Numbered from the stretch's first letter, positions 9,534 through 19,744 are shown. The stretch: 64,000 bases of DNA from Photorhabdus australis DSM 17609 (GCF_000711895.1 NZ_JONO01000030.1:1-64000), one strand, 5' to 3'. Translations and numbers: made by a program. The notes: generated by a model from the letters alone, not told the origin.

Positions 9534-9832
9534 TGCCAATGCCAGCTGCTCGGGTAGGTGATATGCATATTTGTCCAATGGTATCGCCTGCGGTACCTCC
9601 GGTGCCACATGTGGGCGGGCCTATTATGCCACCAGGCGTACCAACTGTTCTAATTGGTGGTTTGCCCGCTGCGACGATGGGGTCGTTGTTGGTGTGTGTG
9701 GGACCGCCGGATACGGTGGTGATGGGAAGTCCAACGGTGTTAATTGGCGGACGGCCTGCGGCCAGACTGGGCGACTTGTGCGCCCATGGCGGCACGATCA
9801 CGACAGGCTATCCGTTGGTGATTATTGCCTGA
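9530..9832 (+). CDS. PAAR-domain spike-tip protein
   Basis: The 100-aa protein consists only of a PAAR domain: MPAARVGDMHICP, then repeated VLIGGLPAATMGS and VLIGGRPAARLGDLCAHGG motifs, with Cys/His residues suited to zinc binding at the cone apex. It sharpens the VgrG spike and may carry effectors non-covalently. There is no C-terminal toxin extension. It overlaps the preceding gene by the ATGA arrangement. The second Met (9533) is an equally possible start. Confidence 0.94.
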   Translation: MMPMPAARVGDMHICPMVSPAVPPVPHVGGPIMPPGVPTVLIGGLPAATMGSLLVCVGPPDTVVMGSPTVLIGGRPAARLGDLCAHGGTITTGYPLVIIA

Positions 9833-9845
9833 AAGGGAAGCAAGC

Positions 9846-10943
9846 GTGAATTTAGCACAGACAGACATCGCACGTTTTTTACATCCTATCTCTGCGGATG
9901 CTCCCGCGGGATGTGATATCGAATATGAACCTCTTTTTGAACAGATAAGCGCTGCGCGTGAAGTTGATGAGGATCTCCCACAGGATGATGAGTGGGGATA
10001 TGAAACACGCCAGGCTGATTGGCCTCAGGTTTCAGTGTTGTGTCAGGAAGTCCTGGAAAAGCACAGTAAAGACTTACAGATAGCTTGTTGGTTAACTCAG
10101 GCACAGGGGAAACTGTATGGTTTGGCAGGCATTGCCGGCGGCATGACATTAATTGCCAGCCTGCTGGAAACCTTTTGGTCAGTACTGTATCCACCGTTGG
10201 ATGATGAAGAGGGGAATTGTGCTGATGCTCGTCTTGGTCGGTTGAGTTGGCTGGATAAACAACTGGTAAAACAGTTGGATAACCTGACACTGACGAGTGA
10301 TGGTAAATTGAGTCTGAGCGTTTGGCAGCGGGTGCAGTATTTTGAACAACGTGTCGCGGCTAATAGTGAATTACGTGCTCCCCTGATCAGTGATGGCTAT
10401 TTCGGTATTGCTGAATGTGATGACAGTATTCGCGCTACGCCTGCTGAACAATTTAATCAGTTATTGGCTCAGGCTGAACAAGTCAAGCAGGCATTGGAAA
10501 AACTGCACCAAATTATGGCGGGTCTGGTACCAGATACTGGCAACAGTATGAACGCCAGCGCCCAGCGATTAAAGGAGATGATGGCGTTAATCACTCGTTT
10601 TCATGAGATTGTTGCACCGGGAGCTGCGCAACAATACCACGGTGAGGAAAAGTCATCGGGAGGAAGAGCGTCAAACGGTATTAATACGACGTTAGCAGAA
10701 GATCGGTCACATCATGAAATACGCGCTATTGCTATTGGGCAGATGATCAATATCGCCAATTATTTTCGTAAAAATGAACCCACCAGCCCAGTACCCTATT
10801 TAATGGAACGGGCCGCGCGCTGGGCAAATATGGGAATGGCTGAATGGCTGGAGGAAATGATGGAAGATAATACCTCAGCGCTACAGGAAATTATGCGCGT
10901 GATAAAAGGACCAGACAAAAATAGAGAGCAAAATGAAGAATAA
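9846..10943 (+). CDS. tssA: T6SS assembly cap protein TssA (ImpA domain)
   Basis: From GTG 9846, with GAAAGGGAAG just upstream, the protein has 365 aa (VNLAQTDIARFLHPISADAPAGCDIEYEPLFEQI). The ImpA_N block is clear, including DWPQVSVLCQEVLEKHSKDLQIACWLTQA. A TTG at 9825 in the same frame is less likely because it overlaps the PAAR gene. The C-terminal part has YFRKNEPTSPVPYLMERAARWANMGMAEWLEEM, found in VasJ-like TssA proteins. TssA primes the baseplate and sits at the distal sheath end during elongation. It overlaps tssJ by 11 bp. Confidence 0.92.
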   Translation: MNLAQTDIARFLHPISADAPAGCDIEYEPLFEQISAAREVDEDLPQDDEWGYETRQADWPQVSVLCQEVLEKHSKDLQIACWLTQAQGKLYGLAGIAGGMTLIASLLETFWSVLYPPLDDEEGNCADARLGRLSWLDKQLVKQLDNLTLTSDGKLSLSVWQRVQYFEQRVAANSELRAPLISDGYFGIAECDDSIRATPAEQFNQLLAQAEQVKQALEKLHQIMAGLVPDTGNSMNASAQRLKEMMALITRFHEIVAPGAAQQYHGEEKSSGGRASNGINTTLAEDRSHHEIRAIAIGQMINIANYFRKNEPTSPVPYLMERAARWANMGMAEWLEEMMEDNTSALQEIMRVIKGPDKNREQNEE

Positions 10944-11592
10944 GATGAATTTTTATAATATTATTAAACGTAGTTTCTCGGTATTACTAATAATTTTTTT
11001 AATCAGTGGTTGCAGTGATTCAATTTCTAATAATGAAAAACGACTACAGGCAATCGAACAAGCCAGACCTATTTATGCCAGTAATGCTATTCGTTTAAAA
11101 ATGACGGCTGATCCGCAGCTGAATGTTTTTAATAATATGCCCAATAGTTGTACGATATTAATTGCTCAGGCAGAGAAACGTGAACAATTGGATAAATTAT
11201 TGGCTAATCCCACGCTATTACGGAATTTATTTGCTGGAACAGGTGCAACGGAAAATATATTACAGTTGGATAATTATGTGATGATGCCAGGGCAATCTGT
11301 ATCTTTACATATTGATCGAGCGGAACAGGCGCGCTATATCGTGCTGATTGCTGGTTATTATCCGGCCCCAGGCAGTGCACATGTGCGGGTATTATCGCTA
11401 CCGTTGCGTCTTGAGCAAAGTGGCTGGTGGAATAAATCCTGGCGTGCTGAGTTTGTTCCTATGAATATTGATTTAATGCTGGGGCGCTATGCCATTACCC
11501 GGAGTCATGTATCTGCGGGCAATGCGGGAGATGAGGTGATTTTCCCTGAACAGGCAGCCGAATCTGATAATAGGAATCTGTTAAGGAAGTAA
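10933..11592 (+). CDS. tssJ: T6SS outer-membrane lipoprotein TssJ
   Basis: The 219-aa protein has a signal peptide with lipobox LISGC; Cys27 is the predicted lipidated residue. The mature part has the TssJ pattern around IRLKMTADPQLNVFNNMPNSCTILIAQ and a later QLDNYVMMPGQSVSLHID and YIVLIAGYY strand set. TssJ anchors the TssLM complex to the outer membrane. It overlaps the tssA end and precedes tssK by 5 bp. Confidence 0.92.
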   Translation: MKNKMNFYNIIKRSFSVLLIIFLISGCSDSISNNEKRLQAIEQARPIYASNAIRLKMTADPQLNVFNNMPNSCTILIAQAEKREQLDKLLANPTLLRNLFAGTGATENILQLDNYVMMPGQSVSLHIDRAEQARYIVLIAGYYPAPGSAHVRVLSLPLRLEQSGWWNKSWRAEFVPMNIDLMLGRYAITRSHVSAGNAGDEVIFPEQAAESDNRNLLRK

Positions 11593-11597
11593 ACGCC

Positions 11598-12995
11598 ATG
11601 TTTGAACATAAACCGATGTATTGGTATTCAGGATTGTATTTACAACCTCAACATTTTCAGGTTCATGAATTGCAACATGAATATTGGCGAGGACGTTATC
11701 AGTTATTGACTCAGCCTTATGCTTTTGGTGTTGTGAAGCTGGTGCTTAATCTAGCCGCGCTGAGTGATGAAGTACTCAGTGTTCATAAAGCCGCATTCGT
11801 TTTTCCAGATGGTTGTTATGTTGATTGTGATGTAAATGGTGTGCTCAGTGCCCGTTCACTGCGAGACTGCTGGCCGGAACGTGAAAAACCACAGCGCATT
11901 TATGTTGGCTTGCGGACGTTTAACCATAACCAGAGTAACGTCACCGGTGTCGCGGACGCTGGCAGTGTCGGTAATATCACTAGTCGTTGGGTAACATGGC
12001 CACAAGAGCAACGGATGCGGGATGCATTCGGTGAAGGACCCGAAGCAGAAGTACAACAACTTACCTATAACTTACGTTTTTTTCTCCATGATGAGATTGC
12101 ACAAGCAACGGGCTATACGCTGCTACCTGTGGGTCAATTGCATTGTACTGGTGATGGTATTGAGCTGGATCACCGCTACTTGCCGCCATGTTTGACGTTA
12201 TACGCCGTGCCACAACTGGGACAGCGTATTGAGCAACTTTGTCAGGAATTGACAGGACGAGTCCATCAACTGGAAGAGCTAAAGCGCCCGCAAACATTGG
12301 AGGCGGAAGTTTATACTCAGGAGAAAAGCACATTATTGCTGGCATTACGTACTTTAGTGCGTTATGTCGTGCAGTTGCATCACTGTCAGGAGACGCGTGA
12401 TGTCCATCCTTTGCAGATTTTTGGACTATTGCGTCAACTGATCAGTGAGCTTTCCTGTTTTACCGACCGCTGCTCTTTTTTAGGGGAATGGAACGGACGA
12501 GAGGAGACGTTAGAGAAATATCAACATCAGGATCTGGCTTTGACGCTCAATAGTTGTGAACGAACAATCATTGACCTGCTTAATGCACTGGTATTGGAAC
12601 CGAACACGATGATCCCGCTGCAACAGGAATCAAGCGGTTATTATCATGCAGCGTTTAACGTCACAGGTACAAGTGAGCAGCAACGGATCTATTTAGTGCT
12701 GCGTTCTGACAACTTAACTCATAACGAACGTGAAATTCCTGATGATCGTTTAATTAAGCTGGCGGCAGCGGAACAGATTGACGGCATTATTAATCGTGCT
12801 TTGCCTGGAGTGCGTTTGTATTACCAGGAGATTGCACCCCATGGTTTACCTAACCGAATGAATACTCATTATTTCCGGGTAGAAAATCGGGGTGCGCTGT
12901 GGCGGCAGGTAGAAGATAGCGAACGCGTAGCGGTGCACTGGGCTGATGCACCGGACGATTTACAGATAGAAATCGTTATAGTGAGAGTGTCGTGA
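11598..12995 (+). CDS. tssK: T6SS baseplate-to-membrane adaptor TssK
   Basis: The 465-aa protein starts with the near-invariant TssK opening (KPMYWYSGLYLQPQHFQVHE). Further blocks are present: GVVKLVLNLAALSDEVLSV and the C-terminal VRLYYQEIAPHGLPNRMNTHYFRVEN region. Trimeric TssK connects the TssEFG wedges to cytoplasmic TssL and TssM. It overlaps tssL by 4 bp. Confidence 0.96.
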   Translation: MFEHKPMYWYSGLYLQPQHFQVHELQHEYWRGRYQLLTQPYAFGVVKLVLNLAALSDEVLSVHKAAFVFPDGCYVDCDVNGVLSARSLRDCWPEREKPQRIYVGLRTFNHNQSNVTGVADAGSVGNITSRWVTWPQEQRMRDAFGEGPEAEVQQLTYNLRFFLHDEIAQATGYTLLPVGQLHCTGDGIELDHRYLPPCLTLYAVPQLGQRIEQLCQELTGRVHQLEELKRPQTLEAEVYTQEKSTLLLALRTLVRYVVQLHHCQETRDVHPLQIFGLLRQLISELSCFTDRCSFLGEWNGREETLEKYQHQDLALTLNSCERTIIDLLNALVLEPNTMIPLQQESSGYYHAAFNVTGTSEQQRIYLVLRSDNLTHNEREIPDDRLIKLAAAEQIDGIINRALPGVRLYYQEIAPHGLPNRMNTHYFRVENRGALWRQVEDSERVAVHWADAPDDLQIEIVIVRVS

Positions 12996-13615
12996 TGCGC
13001 TTATTGGATTGTTACATTCCGGTATTTACCTGCGTGTTGCGTATGATCCAGCAACAGGTGAATCAAGCTGAAGAACTGCGGCAGACAGTGTTAGCTGCGT
13101 TGACGCAGGCGCAAAATGAAGCGCAGCGGTATGGTTATGGATCGCAAGATATTGAAGAAGCGAATTTCGCGGTGGTGGTTTGGGCCGATGAAGCTATTTT
13201 GTGCGCTGGTCAGAAAGAATTGAATGTTTGGCGACAGTCATCATTGCAGGCACAGCTTTATAATGCTGAACTTGGCGGAAATACCTTCTTTGATCGTCTG
13301 GCAGCATTAGCTACGGATAATTATCAAGTGCGATTGGTTTATGTTTTTTGCCTGCTTTCTGGATTTTATGGACGTTATGGCAGACGTGATAATTTGGAAT
13401 TACACAATATTATCCAACAGGAATTAGATAATTTTCCTGATACTTTGCGTCGTTATATTGCCACAGAAAATTACAAGATAATGAACACGTGTGATAATAT
13501 TATGGGAAATAAGCGACCCAATAATAAATGGCGTGGGAAGTTAATATTATTAATATTTTCTCTTATTTCGATTTATATATTTATCACAGTTTACTTATTG
13601 AATATTAGCCGATAA
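12992..13615 (+). CDS. tssL: T6SS inner-membrane protein TssL (DotU-like), short form
   Basis: The 207-aa protein has a cytoplasmic DotU domain: EEANFAVVVWADEAILC, then NAELGGNTFFDRLAAL and YVFCLLSGFYGRYGR. A single C-terminal transmembrane helix at about residues 183-203 is followed by only a few residues. There is no C-terminal OmpA-like peptidoglycan-binding domain, so anchoring to the cell wall must rely on other parts. It begins within the tssK stop (4-bp overlap). Confidence 0.95.
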   Translation: MMRLLDCYIPVFTCVLRMIQQQVNQAEELRQTVLAALTQAQNEAQRYGYGSQDIEEANFAVVVWADEAILCAGQKELNVWRQSSLQAQLYNAELGGNTFFDRLAALATDNYQVRLVYVFCLLSGFYGRYGRRDNLELHNIIQQELDNFPDTLRRYIATENYKIMNTCDNIMGNKRPNNKWRGKLILLIFSLISIYIFITVYLLNISR

Positions 13616-13630
13616 ATTCGGAAATTAAAC

Positions 13631-16600
13631 ATGAAAAAGTTATTTTATGCCATTGGCTGGCTCAGCGTAATGGTCATCCTTTTGTTACTCAGTTTAATCA
13701 TTGCTGTGGCATTTTCATGGCCAACGATTGGGGGTCTGATATTATTTCTTTGTTTATTGTTGTTATTATTGTTTTTGCGTGGTGCGATGGCATTAATACC
13801 GCAGATAGCGAATAAAATGAGTCGAATAAATAAGCTCTGGCGCCAGGGAAATAATCGTCTGGAATATTTACTGTATCAGCATTGGTGGCGGGGAGGACGT
13901 TTACAAAGTTGGCGTCGATTTCGTTCATGGTTACAACGTAACGGTTCTGTTCCTCCGTGGTTTCTGGTGGTGGGAGAACGCAGTAGCGGTAAACAGTCAT
14001 TGTTAGCGCGCAGTAATGTGGTACCTATGACAGGGGGAAATCTGACGTCGTTTTCAGAGAATGCTTTTACTTGCCGTTGGTGGTTTTTCCGCCGGGCGAT
14101 GTACATGGTAGTTTCTGGTCGTTATACCGAAGGGCAATCCTTGTACCGGCAGGCGTGGTTGCGTCTGATACGTTGGAGCGCACGGGTGCGCAATCCTGCG
14201 GGTGTTCTTGTTTGCCTGTCGGTGGAGCAGTTGCTAAACAGTGACAATAGAGCGCTCTATACCATGGCGCGTAATGTACGTGCGCAGTTAGAACCGTTGC
14301 AGATACGCTTAGAACGTCGTTTGCCAATTTGGTTGATTCTGACACACAGTGAAGCATTGCCGGGGTTCAGCCGTTGGTGTTCGCAATTGTCGGCAGAGCA
14401 GCGTGCTGACTTACTGGGTTGCTTTATCGATCAATATACAAATGGCAATGTTACGGATGTGCTGGATAAGAGCATACTGACAATTGTCGATTCTCTGAAA
14501 GTGATGCGCCTTAAGTTGCTCAATCAGCAACGGCAGCAACCACAAGCAGAAGTGCTGGCGTTACCGGAAACTGTTGCCCAACTGAAACCTGCATTGGATT
14601 GTTACCTAAACGCATTATTCGAGCGTGATCATTATCTGGAACATGGTCTGTTACGCGGTGTGTTTTTTACTGCGGAACATCAAACAGAACTGCAGCAAAC
14701 CGAAGGTGTTTTTAGTCACCGTTTGTTGGGAGAATATCTGCCCGGCCAGATTCGACGTAATGATTCTGTTTTGCTAACCGGTTGGCGAACACTGACCAAA
14801 CGTGTGTTGGTTAGTTTGTTTAGTCTGATGATGATTTACGGTGCAGGTAGCGCATTGGTTAATACCTGGCGTAGTGTCACGCAGCTTGAAAATATCCATG
14901 AAACCAGCTCACTCGAACGGAGCTACTTGCGTTATCAACATGTTGAACAATGGTTACAACAAACTGTATCGCACCTGCTGTTTTATCCTGTCATCCATAC
15001 ACTGGAACAGCGTATAGCACAGGAATATCAGCAGCAAGTTCCAGTTGATGTGTTCAATCCTGAGTCGATAGCCACACATTTATTAATGCGCTTCCGGGAT
15101 GCGGAAACACCGCAAAAACGACTGTTGGTTTTACATTGGTCGCGTTTTATCAATATCGAGCAGGCGATGGCGCGGGGTGCTTCATTGGAGGCTTTACAAC
15201 ACATGCCAGCTTATTCTGCCTCACTACTAAGTGGTAAAGATGATCCTCTACGGCCAGATCAACGTGTGGCATTGCGCTTAGCACAATATCGTCAAGGTAA
15301 CGCACAGCAAGCATTCGAGCAATGGCGGGATACATTGCAGACATTATTGGAGGATTCCAGCGATTGGCAGTGGCTTTTGGCGGATGAACAACCAACTGGA
15401 ACGCATTCGCTAACATTGGCGGATTTCTGGCCACTGGCGGAAGATGATGCGACTAAAGCTAACGCGCGTATTCGAGGCATTTATACTCGCGCAGGTGAGC
15501 AGGATATTCAGACTACATTGGATGAATTGGCACAGGCTCTTAACCGACCGGCACTCTTTTCTCCTTTGCAGCGCTCATTCTATCAACAATATCAGCATCA
15601 GCGTCAGTCAGAATGGTTGGCATTTGCTCAAGCGATGCCACAAGCGGAAGGATTGGTACGTGGCAAGAAAAACTGGCAAACGTTGGTATTAGCAACCGGT
15701 CAGTATGGCAGTCCTTATATTGTTTTTTTGTCACGACTGGAGAATGACCTGTCCACGGTGAAGCAAGAAGATCAGCAGCTTTGGTTACAGACGCAGCATC
15801 GTTTATGGCAACTGCATGGTTATATACAAAAAGGCAGCATGATGCAGCGTGTCTCGCTGGGAAATATTTCCCTGCGCCAACGCATAATGTCATGGCTTGG
15901 CATCTCACCGCAGATCTCCGTGCGGTTGGATGACAATGCGTTAACGCGTTATCGCGATTATCGGCAGGCTATACAGTTGAATAGCCAACGTGAGTTGCTC
16001 AGTGATATGGAAACGGAATCGTTAGTCAAAAATGCGTTAAATGATGGGAAAGGGGAACTGAACGATAACGGTTTACGTACATTGTTTAATCGTTTTGCAC
16101 TGTGGCGTCATGAAACGGAAAGTAAGAATGCCGGGGTAAATGAAACCTTATGGCGGCTCTATCAGGGCGATGCTCATCTGGTACTGCGTTATGCCTTATT
16201 CAGTGCCGCCAGTCGCTTGCAAACACAGTGGGAAAGTAAAGTGATCTGGCCGATGGAAAAATTAGGCGGCCAGGTGCTGTTTGATGGCCGAGAGCTGAAT
16301 GCACGGTTGTATGAATACAGCAATGCATTTGTGCGGGATACGGCGGATTATGCGCTGGATATTCGTCCTGAAGGCATTAATCGCCAAGAAATTGAAGGGG
16401 TGCTCTTTCCGTTTAACGATAGTTTCATGTTCTATATCAATAACTTGATTCAACCGAATAACATGCTTTCATCTACATCTGATATTCGTCGTCGTTTGCA
16501 AGAGAAGCTCGCTCTGTTGGAAAGTGAGCGTGAATTGGCTGCGGTACAGCAGGTACCGGAACAAGAGCAATCAGCAGAAGTGGTGATTACCAGTCAGCCT

Positions 16601-17131
16601 GCAACGGCTAACCGGGGAGCGAGGGTGTTGCCGGTTGGTAGTTCAGTGACGCTGAGTTGTCATGATGGTGAGCAACAACTCAGAAGTATGAATTTCAATG
16701 ACAGCATGACGGCACACTGGAATCCGGCATCATGCGGCAAGGTACGGATTGATGTGTATTTCCCCAGTTTCACGCTAAGCAAAAACTATGTGGGTGCTGA
16801 TAGCTTGCTGCAATTTATACGCGCTTTTTCTCATGGCGAACTGACATTGACTGCGCAAGCGTTCCCACAGCGGCGCAATGAATTAGGCGCTTTGGGTATC
16901 AATGACATCACCGTGCGTTATCAGATTAGCGGAGAGAAAGCGGTTTCTTCATTGTATCAACAGTGGCAACAACGTCAGCAGCAACAAACCACACTGTTAG
17001 AACAACGTAACCGGCTGGATAGTCAGTTGTTGGATTTAAGTGAGCCGACAGTGGCGAAAGGCTCCCTTTCTACATTGCCGTTACAGATCACGACATATTG
17101 GAACGAATTAAGGAAACCTAAAAGTGAGTAA
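13631..17131 (+). CDS. tssM: T6SS inner-membrane protein TssM (IcmF)
   Basis: The 1166-aa protein has two N-terminal membrane helices (about residues 5-50), a cytoplasmic NTPase-like domain, a third helix near residues 395-415 and a large periplasmic region that binds TssJ. The P-loop is GERSSGKQS at residues 115-123: the Lys is kept (K121), but the usual following Thr/Ser is Gln122. This suggests weak or absent nucleotide hydrolysis, as in many TssM proteins. Together with TssJ and TssL it forms the trans-envelope channel. clpV starts inside its last codons. Confidence 0.95.
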   Translation: MKKLFYAIGWLSVMVILLLLSLIIAVAFSWPTIGGLILFLCLLLLLLFLRGAMALIPQIANKMSRINKLWRQGNNRLEYLLYQHWWRGGRLQSWRRFRSWLQRNGSVPPWFLVVGERSSGKQSLLARSNVVPMTGGNLTSFSENAFTCRWWFFRRAMYMVVSGRYTEGQSLYRQAWLRLIRWSARVRNPAGVLVCLSVEQLLNSDNRALYTMARNVRAQLEPLQIRLERRLPIWLILTHSEALPGFSRWCSQLSAEQRADLLGCFIDQYTNGNVTDVLDKSILTIVDSLKVMRLKLLNQQRQQPQAEVLALPETVAQLKPALDCYLNALFERDHYLEHGLLRGVFFTAEHQTELQQTEGVFSHRLLGEYLPGQIRRNDSVLLTGWRTLTKRVLVSLFSLMMIYGAGSALVNTWRSVTQLENIHETSSLERSYLRYQHVEQWLQQTVSHLLFYPVIHTLEQRIAQEYQQQVPVDVFNPESIATHLLMRFRDAETPQKRLLVLHWSRFINIEQAMARGASLEALQHMPAYSASLLSGKDDPLRPDQRVALRLAQYRQGNAQQAFEQWRDTLQTLLEDSSDWQWLLADEQPTGTHSLTLADFWPLAEDDATKANARIRGIYTRAGEQDIQTTLDELAQALNRPALFSPLQRSFYQQYQHQRQSEWLAFAQAMPQAEGLVRGKKNWQTLVLATGQYGSPYIVFLSRLENDLSTVKQEDQQLWLQTQHRLWQLHGYIQKGSMMQRVSLGNISLRQRIMSWLGISPQISVRLDDNALTRYRDYRQAIQLNSQRELLSDMETESLVKNALNDGKGELNDNGLRTLFNRFALWRHETESKNAGVNETLWRLYQGDAHLVLRYALFSAASRLQTQWESKVIWPMEKLGGQVLFDGRELNARLYEYSNAFVRDTADYALDIRPEGINRQEIEGVLFPFNDSFMFYINNLIQPNNMLSSTSDIRRRLQEKLALLESERELAAVQQVPEQEQSAEVVITSQPATANRGARVLPVGSSVTLSCHDGEQQLRSMNFNDSMTAHWNPASCGKVRIDVYFPSFTLSKNYVGADSLLQFIRAFSHGELTLTAQAFPQRRNELGALGINDITVRYQISGEKAVSSLYQQWQQRQQQQTTLLEQRNRLDSQLLDLSEPTVAKGSLSTLPLQITTYWNELRKPKSE

Positions 17132-19694
17132 TTATCTGAAACAGATCGTGGGTAAATTAACTGTAGAAGCGCGTCAGTGTCTTGATGAGGCGGCTAATTT
17201 GGCGGTACGGCGTACCCATCATGAAGTGGAAATTGAACATTTGCTACTCGCTTTGTTTGAAAAACAGATGCCGATAATGGAGCAGGTGTGTCATTACGGT
17301 GATATCGATGCTATCGCGTTACTGAATGCTTGCCAGAGGTCGCTGACGCTATTGCGTAGCGGTAATCATCGTCCGCCAGTATTTTCCACTAATTTGACAG
17401 AGTGGCTTGAACAGTCTTGGATGTACGCCAGCACTCGCTCTCACTTGGGATCGTTGCAGATTACGGCTCAGGCGTTGATTGTGGCATTGCTAGTAAACCC
17501 ATCACTGCAACATTCGCTGACATCGGAACTACAACAGGCGTTACAGGGTAATACTGATGAGATAGAGCGGTGGTTGTGTACACAGGTGCGTACAGAGCCA
17601 CAGCAAATAACTACTGCCAGGGATAATACGCAATCCGCACTGTCCCAGTATGCTCATCATCTGACGCAGGCGGCACGTGATAATAAACTGGACCCGGTAC
17701 TGGGACGTGAACAGGAGATCCGCCAATTAATTGACGTGTTGCTGCGTCGTCGTCAAAACAATCCGTTGTTAGCCGGTGACGCGGGGGTTGGTAAGACGGC
17801 TTTGATAGAGGGACTTGCTCAACGTATTGTCGATGGCCGTGTACCGGAAGTGTTGATGCAAGCCGAATTATTCACACTTGACATGGGGCTATTGCAGGCA
17901 GGTGCGAGCGTGAAAGGCGAATTTGAAAGTCGCCTGCAAAACTTATTGGATGAGGTGAAAGAGTATCCTGCACCTGTGATTTTGTTTATTGATGAAGCAC
18001 ACACTCTGATTGGTGCGGGTGGTCAAGCCGGGCAAAACGATGCGGCTAATTTGTTGAAACCAGCGTTGGCCCGGGGGGAATTACGGGCTATCGCTGCAAC
18101 TACCTGGGCCGAATATAAGAAATACTTTGAAAAAGACGCTGCGTTAGCACGTCGTTTTCAGGTGATTAAAGTTGAAGAGCCTTCTCTGGAACTGGCTACA
18201 GCTATGTTGCGAGCCATAACACCGGCTATGGAAAAACATCATGGCGTCAGAATACTCGCTGAAGCGGTAACAGAAGCCGTGACATTAGCTAGCCGTTATA
18301 TCAGTGGGCGTCAGTTGCCGGATAAATCAGTTAGCCTGTTGGATAGCGCCTGTGCCCGCGTCTCAGTTTCACAGACTGACGAACCGGCACCTATTGAAGA
18401 TCTACGTGCCATGCTGGCAAATATTGCCACTGAGCAGAAAGCATTATTACGTGAAGGTGGTCATGAAATTCAATTAAAAAAATTGGCACAACGTCAGGCT
18501 GAATTACAGGCTTCACTGGAAGAAATTTTGCCGGAATATCACGTTCAGCGTCAGTTAGTGAATGATATTCTCGCTTGTGAAGAACATGATGAACAGCTAC
18601 CCAAACTGCGGGCAGAACTGCATCAACGCCATCGCCAACATGCCTATGTATTTGACTGTGTTGATGCAGCTTGCGTAGCGGATATTGTTGCCGGTTGGAC
18701 GGGGATACCGCTTGGTCGGATGGTAGAAAATGAACGTGATGTACTGCGTCAACTAGAAGTGCGTCTCGGTCAGAGAATAATGGGGCAAGACCATGCGCTC
18801 AGTCAGATAGCACGTCAAATTCGGATTGCCAAAGTGCAACTGGCCGATCCGGTCAAGCCTACCGGAGTATTTATGCTGGCAGGTCCTTCTGGTGTTGGAA
18901 AAACGGAAACCGCTTTGGCATTAGCTCACGAATTGTATGGTGGTGAACATCATATGATCACGATCAACATGTCGGAATATCAGGAAGCCCATTCGGTTTC
19001 TGGCCTGAAAGGTTCTCCTCCAGGGTATGTCGGTTATGGACAAGGTGGCGTGTTGACTGAGGCGGTTCGGCGTCAGCCTTACAGTGTGGTACTACTTGAT
19101 GAAGTGGAGAAAGCGCATCCTGATGTGTTGGAACTGTTCTTTCAGGTGTTTGATAAGGGCGTGATGGAAGATGCAGAAGGGCAGCAGATTAATTTCCGCA
19201 ATACGTTGATTATTCTTACCACTAATGCAGCATCGGATTTGGTGATGCGGGCAGCGATGCATGGGGTAAAAGAGCAGGGCGAAAATCGCTCGGCAACACT
19301 TGAAGATATTCAGGAGGTTATCCGACCAGAACTGCAACGGATTTTTACTCCCGCATTTTTAGGTCGTTTGCAGGTTATTCCTTATTTGCCGGTACAGGGT
19401 GAAATTCTGCATGCCATTGTGCGTCATAAACTGAATAAAGTGGTCAGGCGGTATTGTCAGGCAACTCAGTGTGAACTGCACTATAGCGATGCGCTGGTGA
19501 ATTTCATTGCAGAAGAGTGCCGAATTGCAGAAAGTGGAGCTCGTGAAATTGATAACTTGTTAATGCAGTTTGTTCTACCGTTGTTATCGGATCAATTGTT
19601 ATTGGGCGATACGCCAGTGAATGAGGATGTTTGGTTGGATGTCATGGATAATAAAGTACAATTATTATCAGGTAAAACCGAACTATCACCATAG
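17124..19694 (+). CDS. tssH: T6SS sheath-recycling AAA+ ATPase ClpV (TssH)
   Basis: The 856-aa protein starts at GTG 17124, overlapping the tssM end by 8 bp. It has a Clp N-domain (to about residue 150) and two AAA+ modules: Walker A GDAGVGKT at residues 218-225 with FIDEAH, and Walker A GPSGVGKT at residues 587-594 with LLDEVEKAH. This is the ClpV1 layout. ClpV binds contracted TssBC sheath and disassembles it for reuse. It closes the core T6SS set. Confidence 0.96.
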   Translation: MSNYLKQIVGKLTVEARQCLDEAANLAVRRTHHEVEIEHLLLALFEKQMPIMEQVCHYGDIDAIALLNACQRSLTLLRSGNHRPPVFSTNLTEWLEQSWMYASTRSHLGSLQITAQALIVALLVNPSLQHSLTSELQQALQGNTDEIERWLCTQVRTEPQQITTARDNTQSALSQYAHHLTQAARDNKLDPVLGREQEIRQLIDVLLRRRQNNPLLAGDAGVGKTALIEGLAQRIVDGRVPEVLMQAELFTLDMGLLQAGASVKGEFESRLQNLLDEVKEYPAPVILFIDEAHTLIGAGGQAGQNDAANLLKPALARGELRAIAATTWAEYKKYFEKDAALARRFQVIKVEEPSLELATAMLRAITPAMEKHHGVRILAEAVTEAVTLASRYISGRQLPDKSVSLLDSACARVSVSQTDEPAPIEDLRAMLANIATEQKALLREGGHEIQLKKLAQRQAELQASLEEILPEYHVQRQLVNDILACEEHDEQLPKLRAELHQRHRQHAYVFDCVDAACVADIVAGWTGIPLGRMVENERDVLRQLEVRLGQRIMGQDHALSQIARQIRIAKVQLADPVKPTGVFMLAGPSGVGKTETALALAHELYGGEHHMITINMSEYQEAHSVSGLKGSPPGYVGYGQGGVLTEAVRRQPYSVVLLDEVEKAHPDVLELFFQVFDKGVMEDAEGQQINFRNTLIILTTNAASDLVMRAAMHGVKEQGENRSATLEDIQEVIRPELQRIFTPAFLGRLQVIPYLPVQGEILHAIVRHKLNKVVRRYCQATQCELHYSDALVNFIAEECRIAESGAREIDNLLMQFVLPLLSDQLLLGDTPVNEDVWLDVMDNKVQLLSGKTELSP

Positions 19695-19728
19695 AGTATT
19701 ATCTTCTCTGCTATTATTATCTTATGAT

Positions 19729-19744
19729 GTAACATCAGTGTTAC
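19729..19744. promoter_or_regulatory. Small palindrome upstream of the MASE1 gene
   Basis: GTAACA-TCAG-TGTTAC is a perfect 6-4-6 inverted repeat in the 64-bp gap between clpV and the sensory module. It could be an operator or a chance palindrome; nothing else supports a role. Confidence 0.2.
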
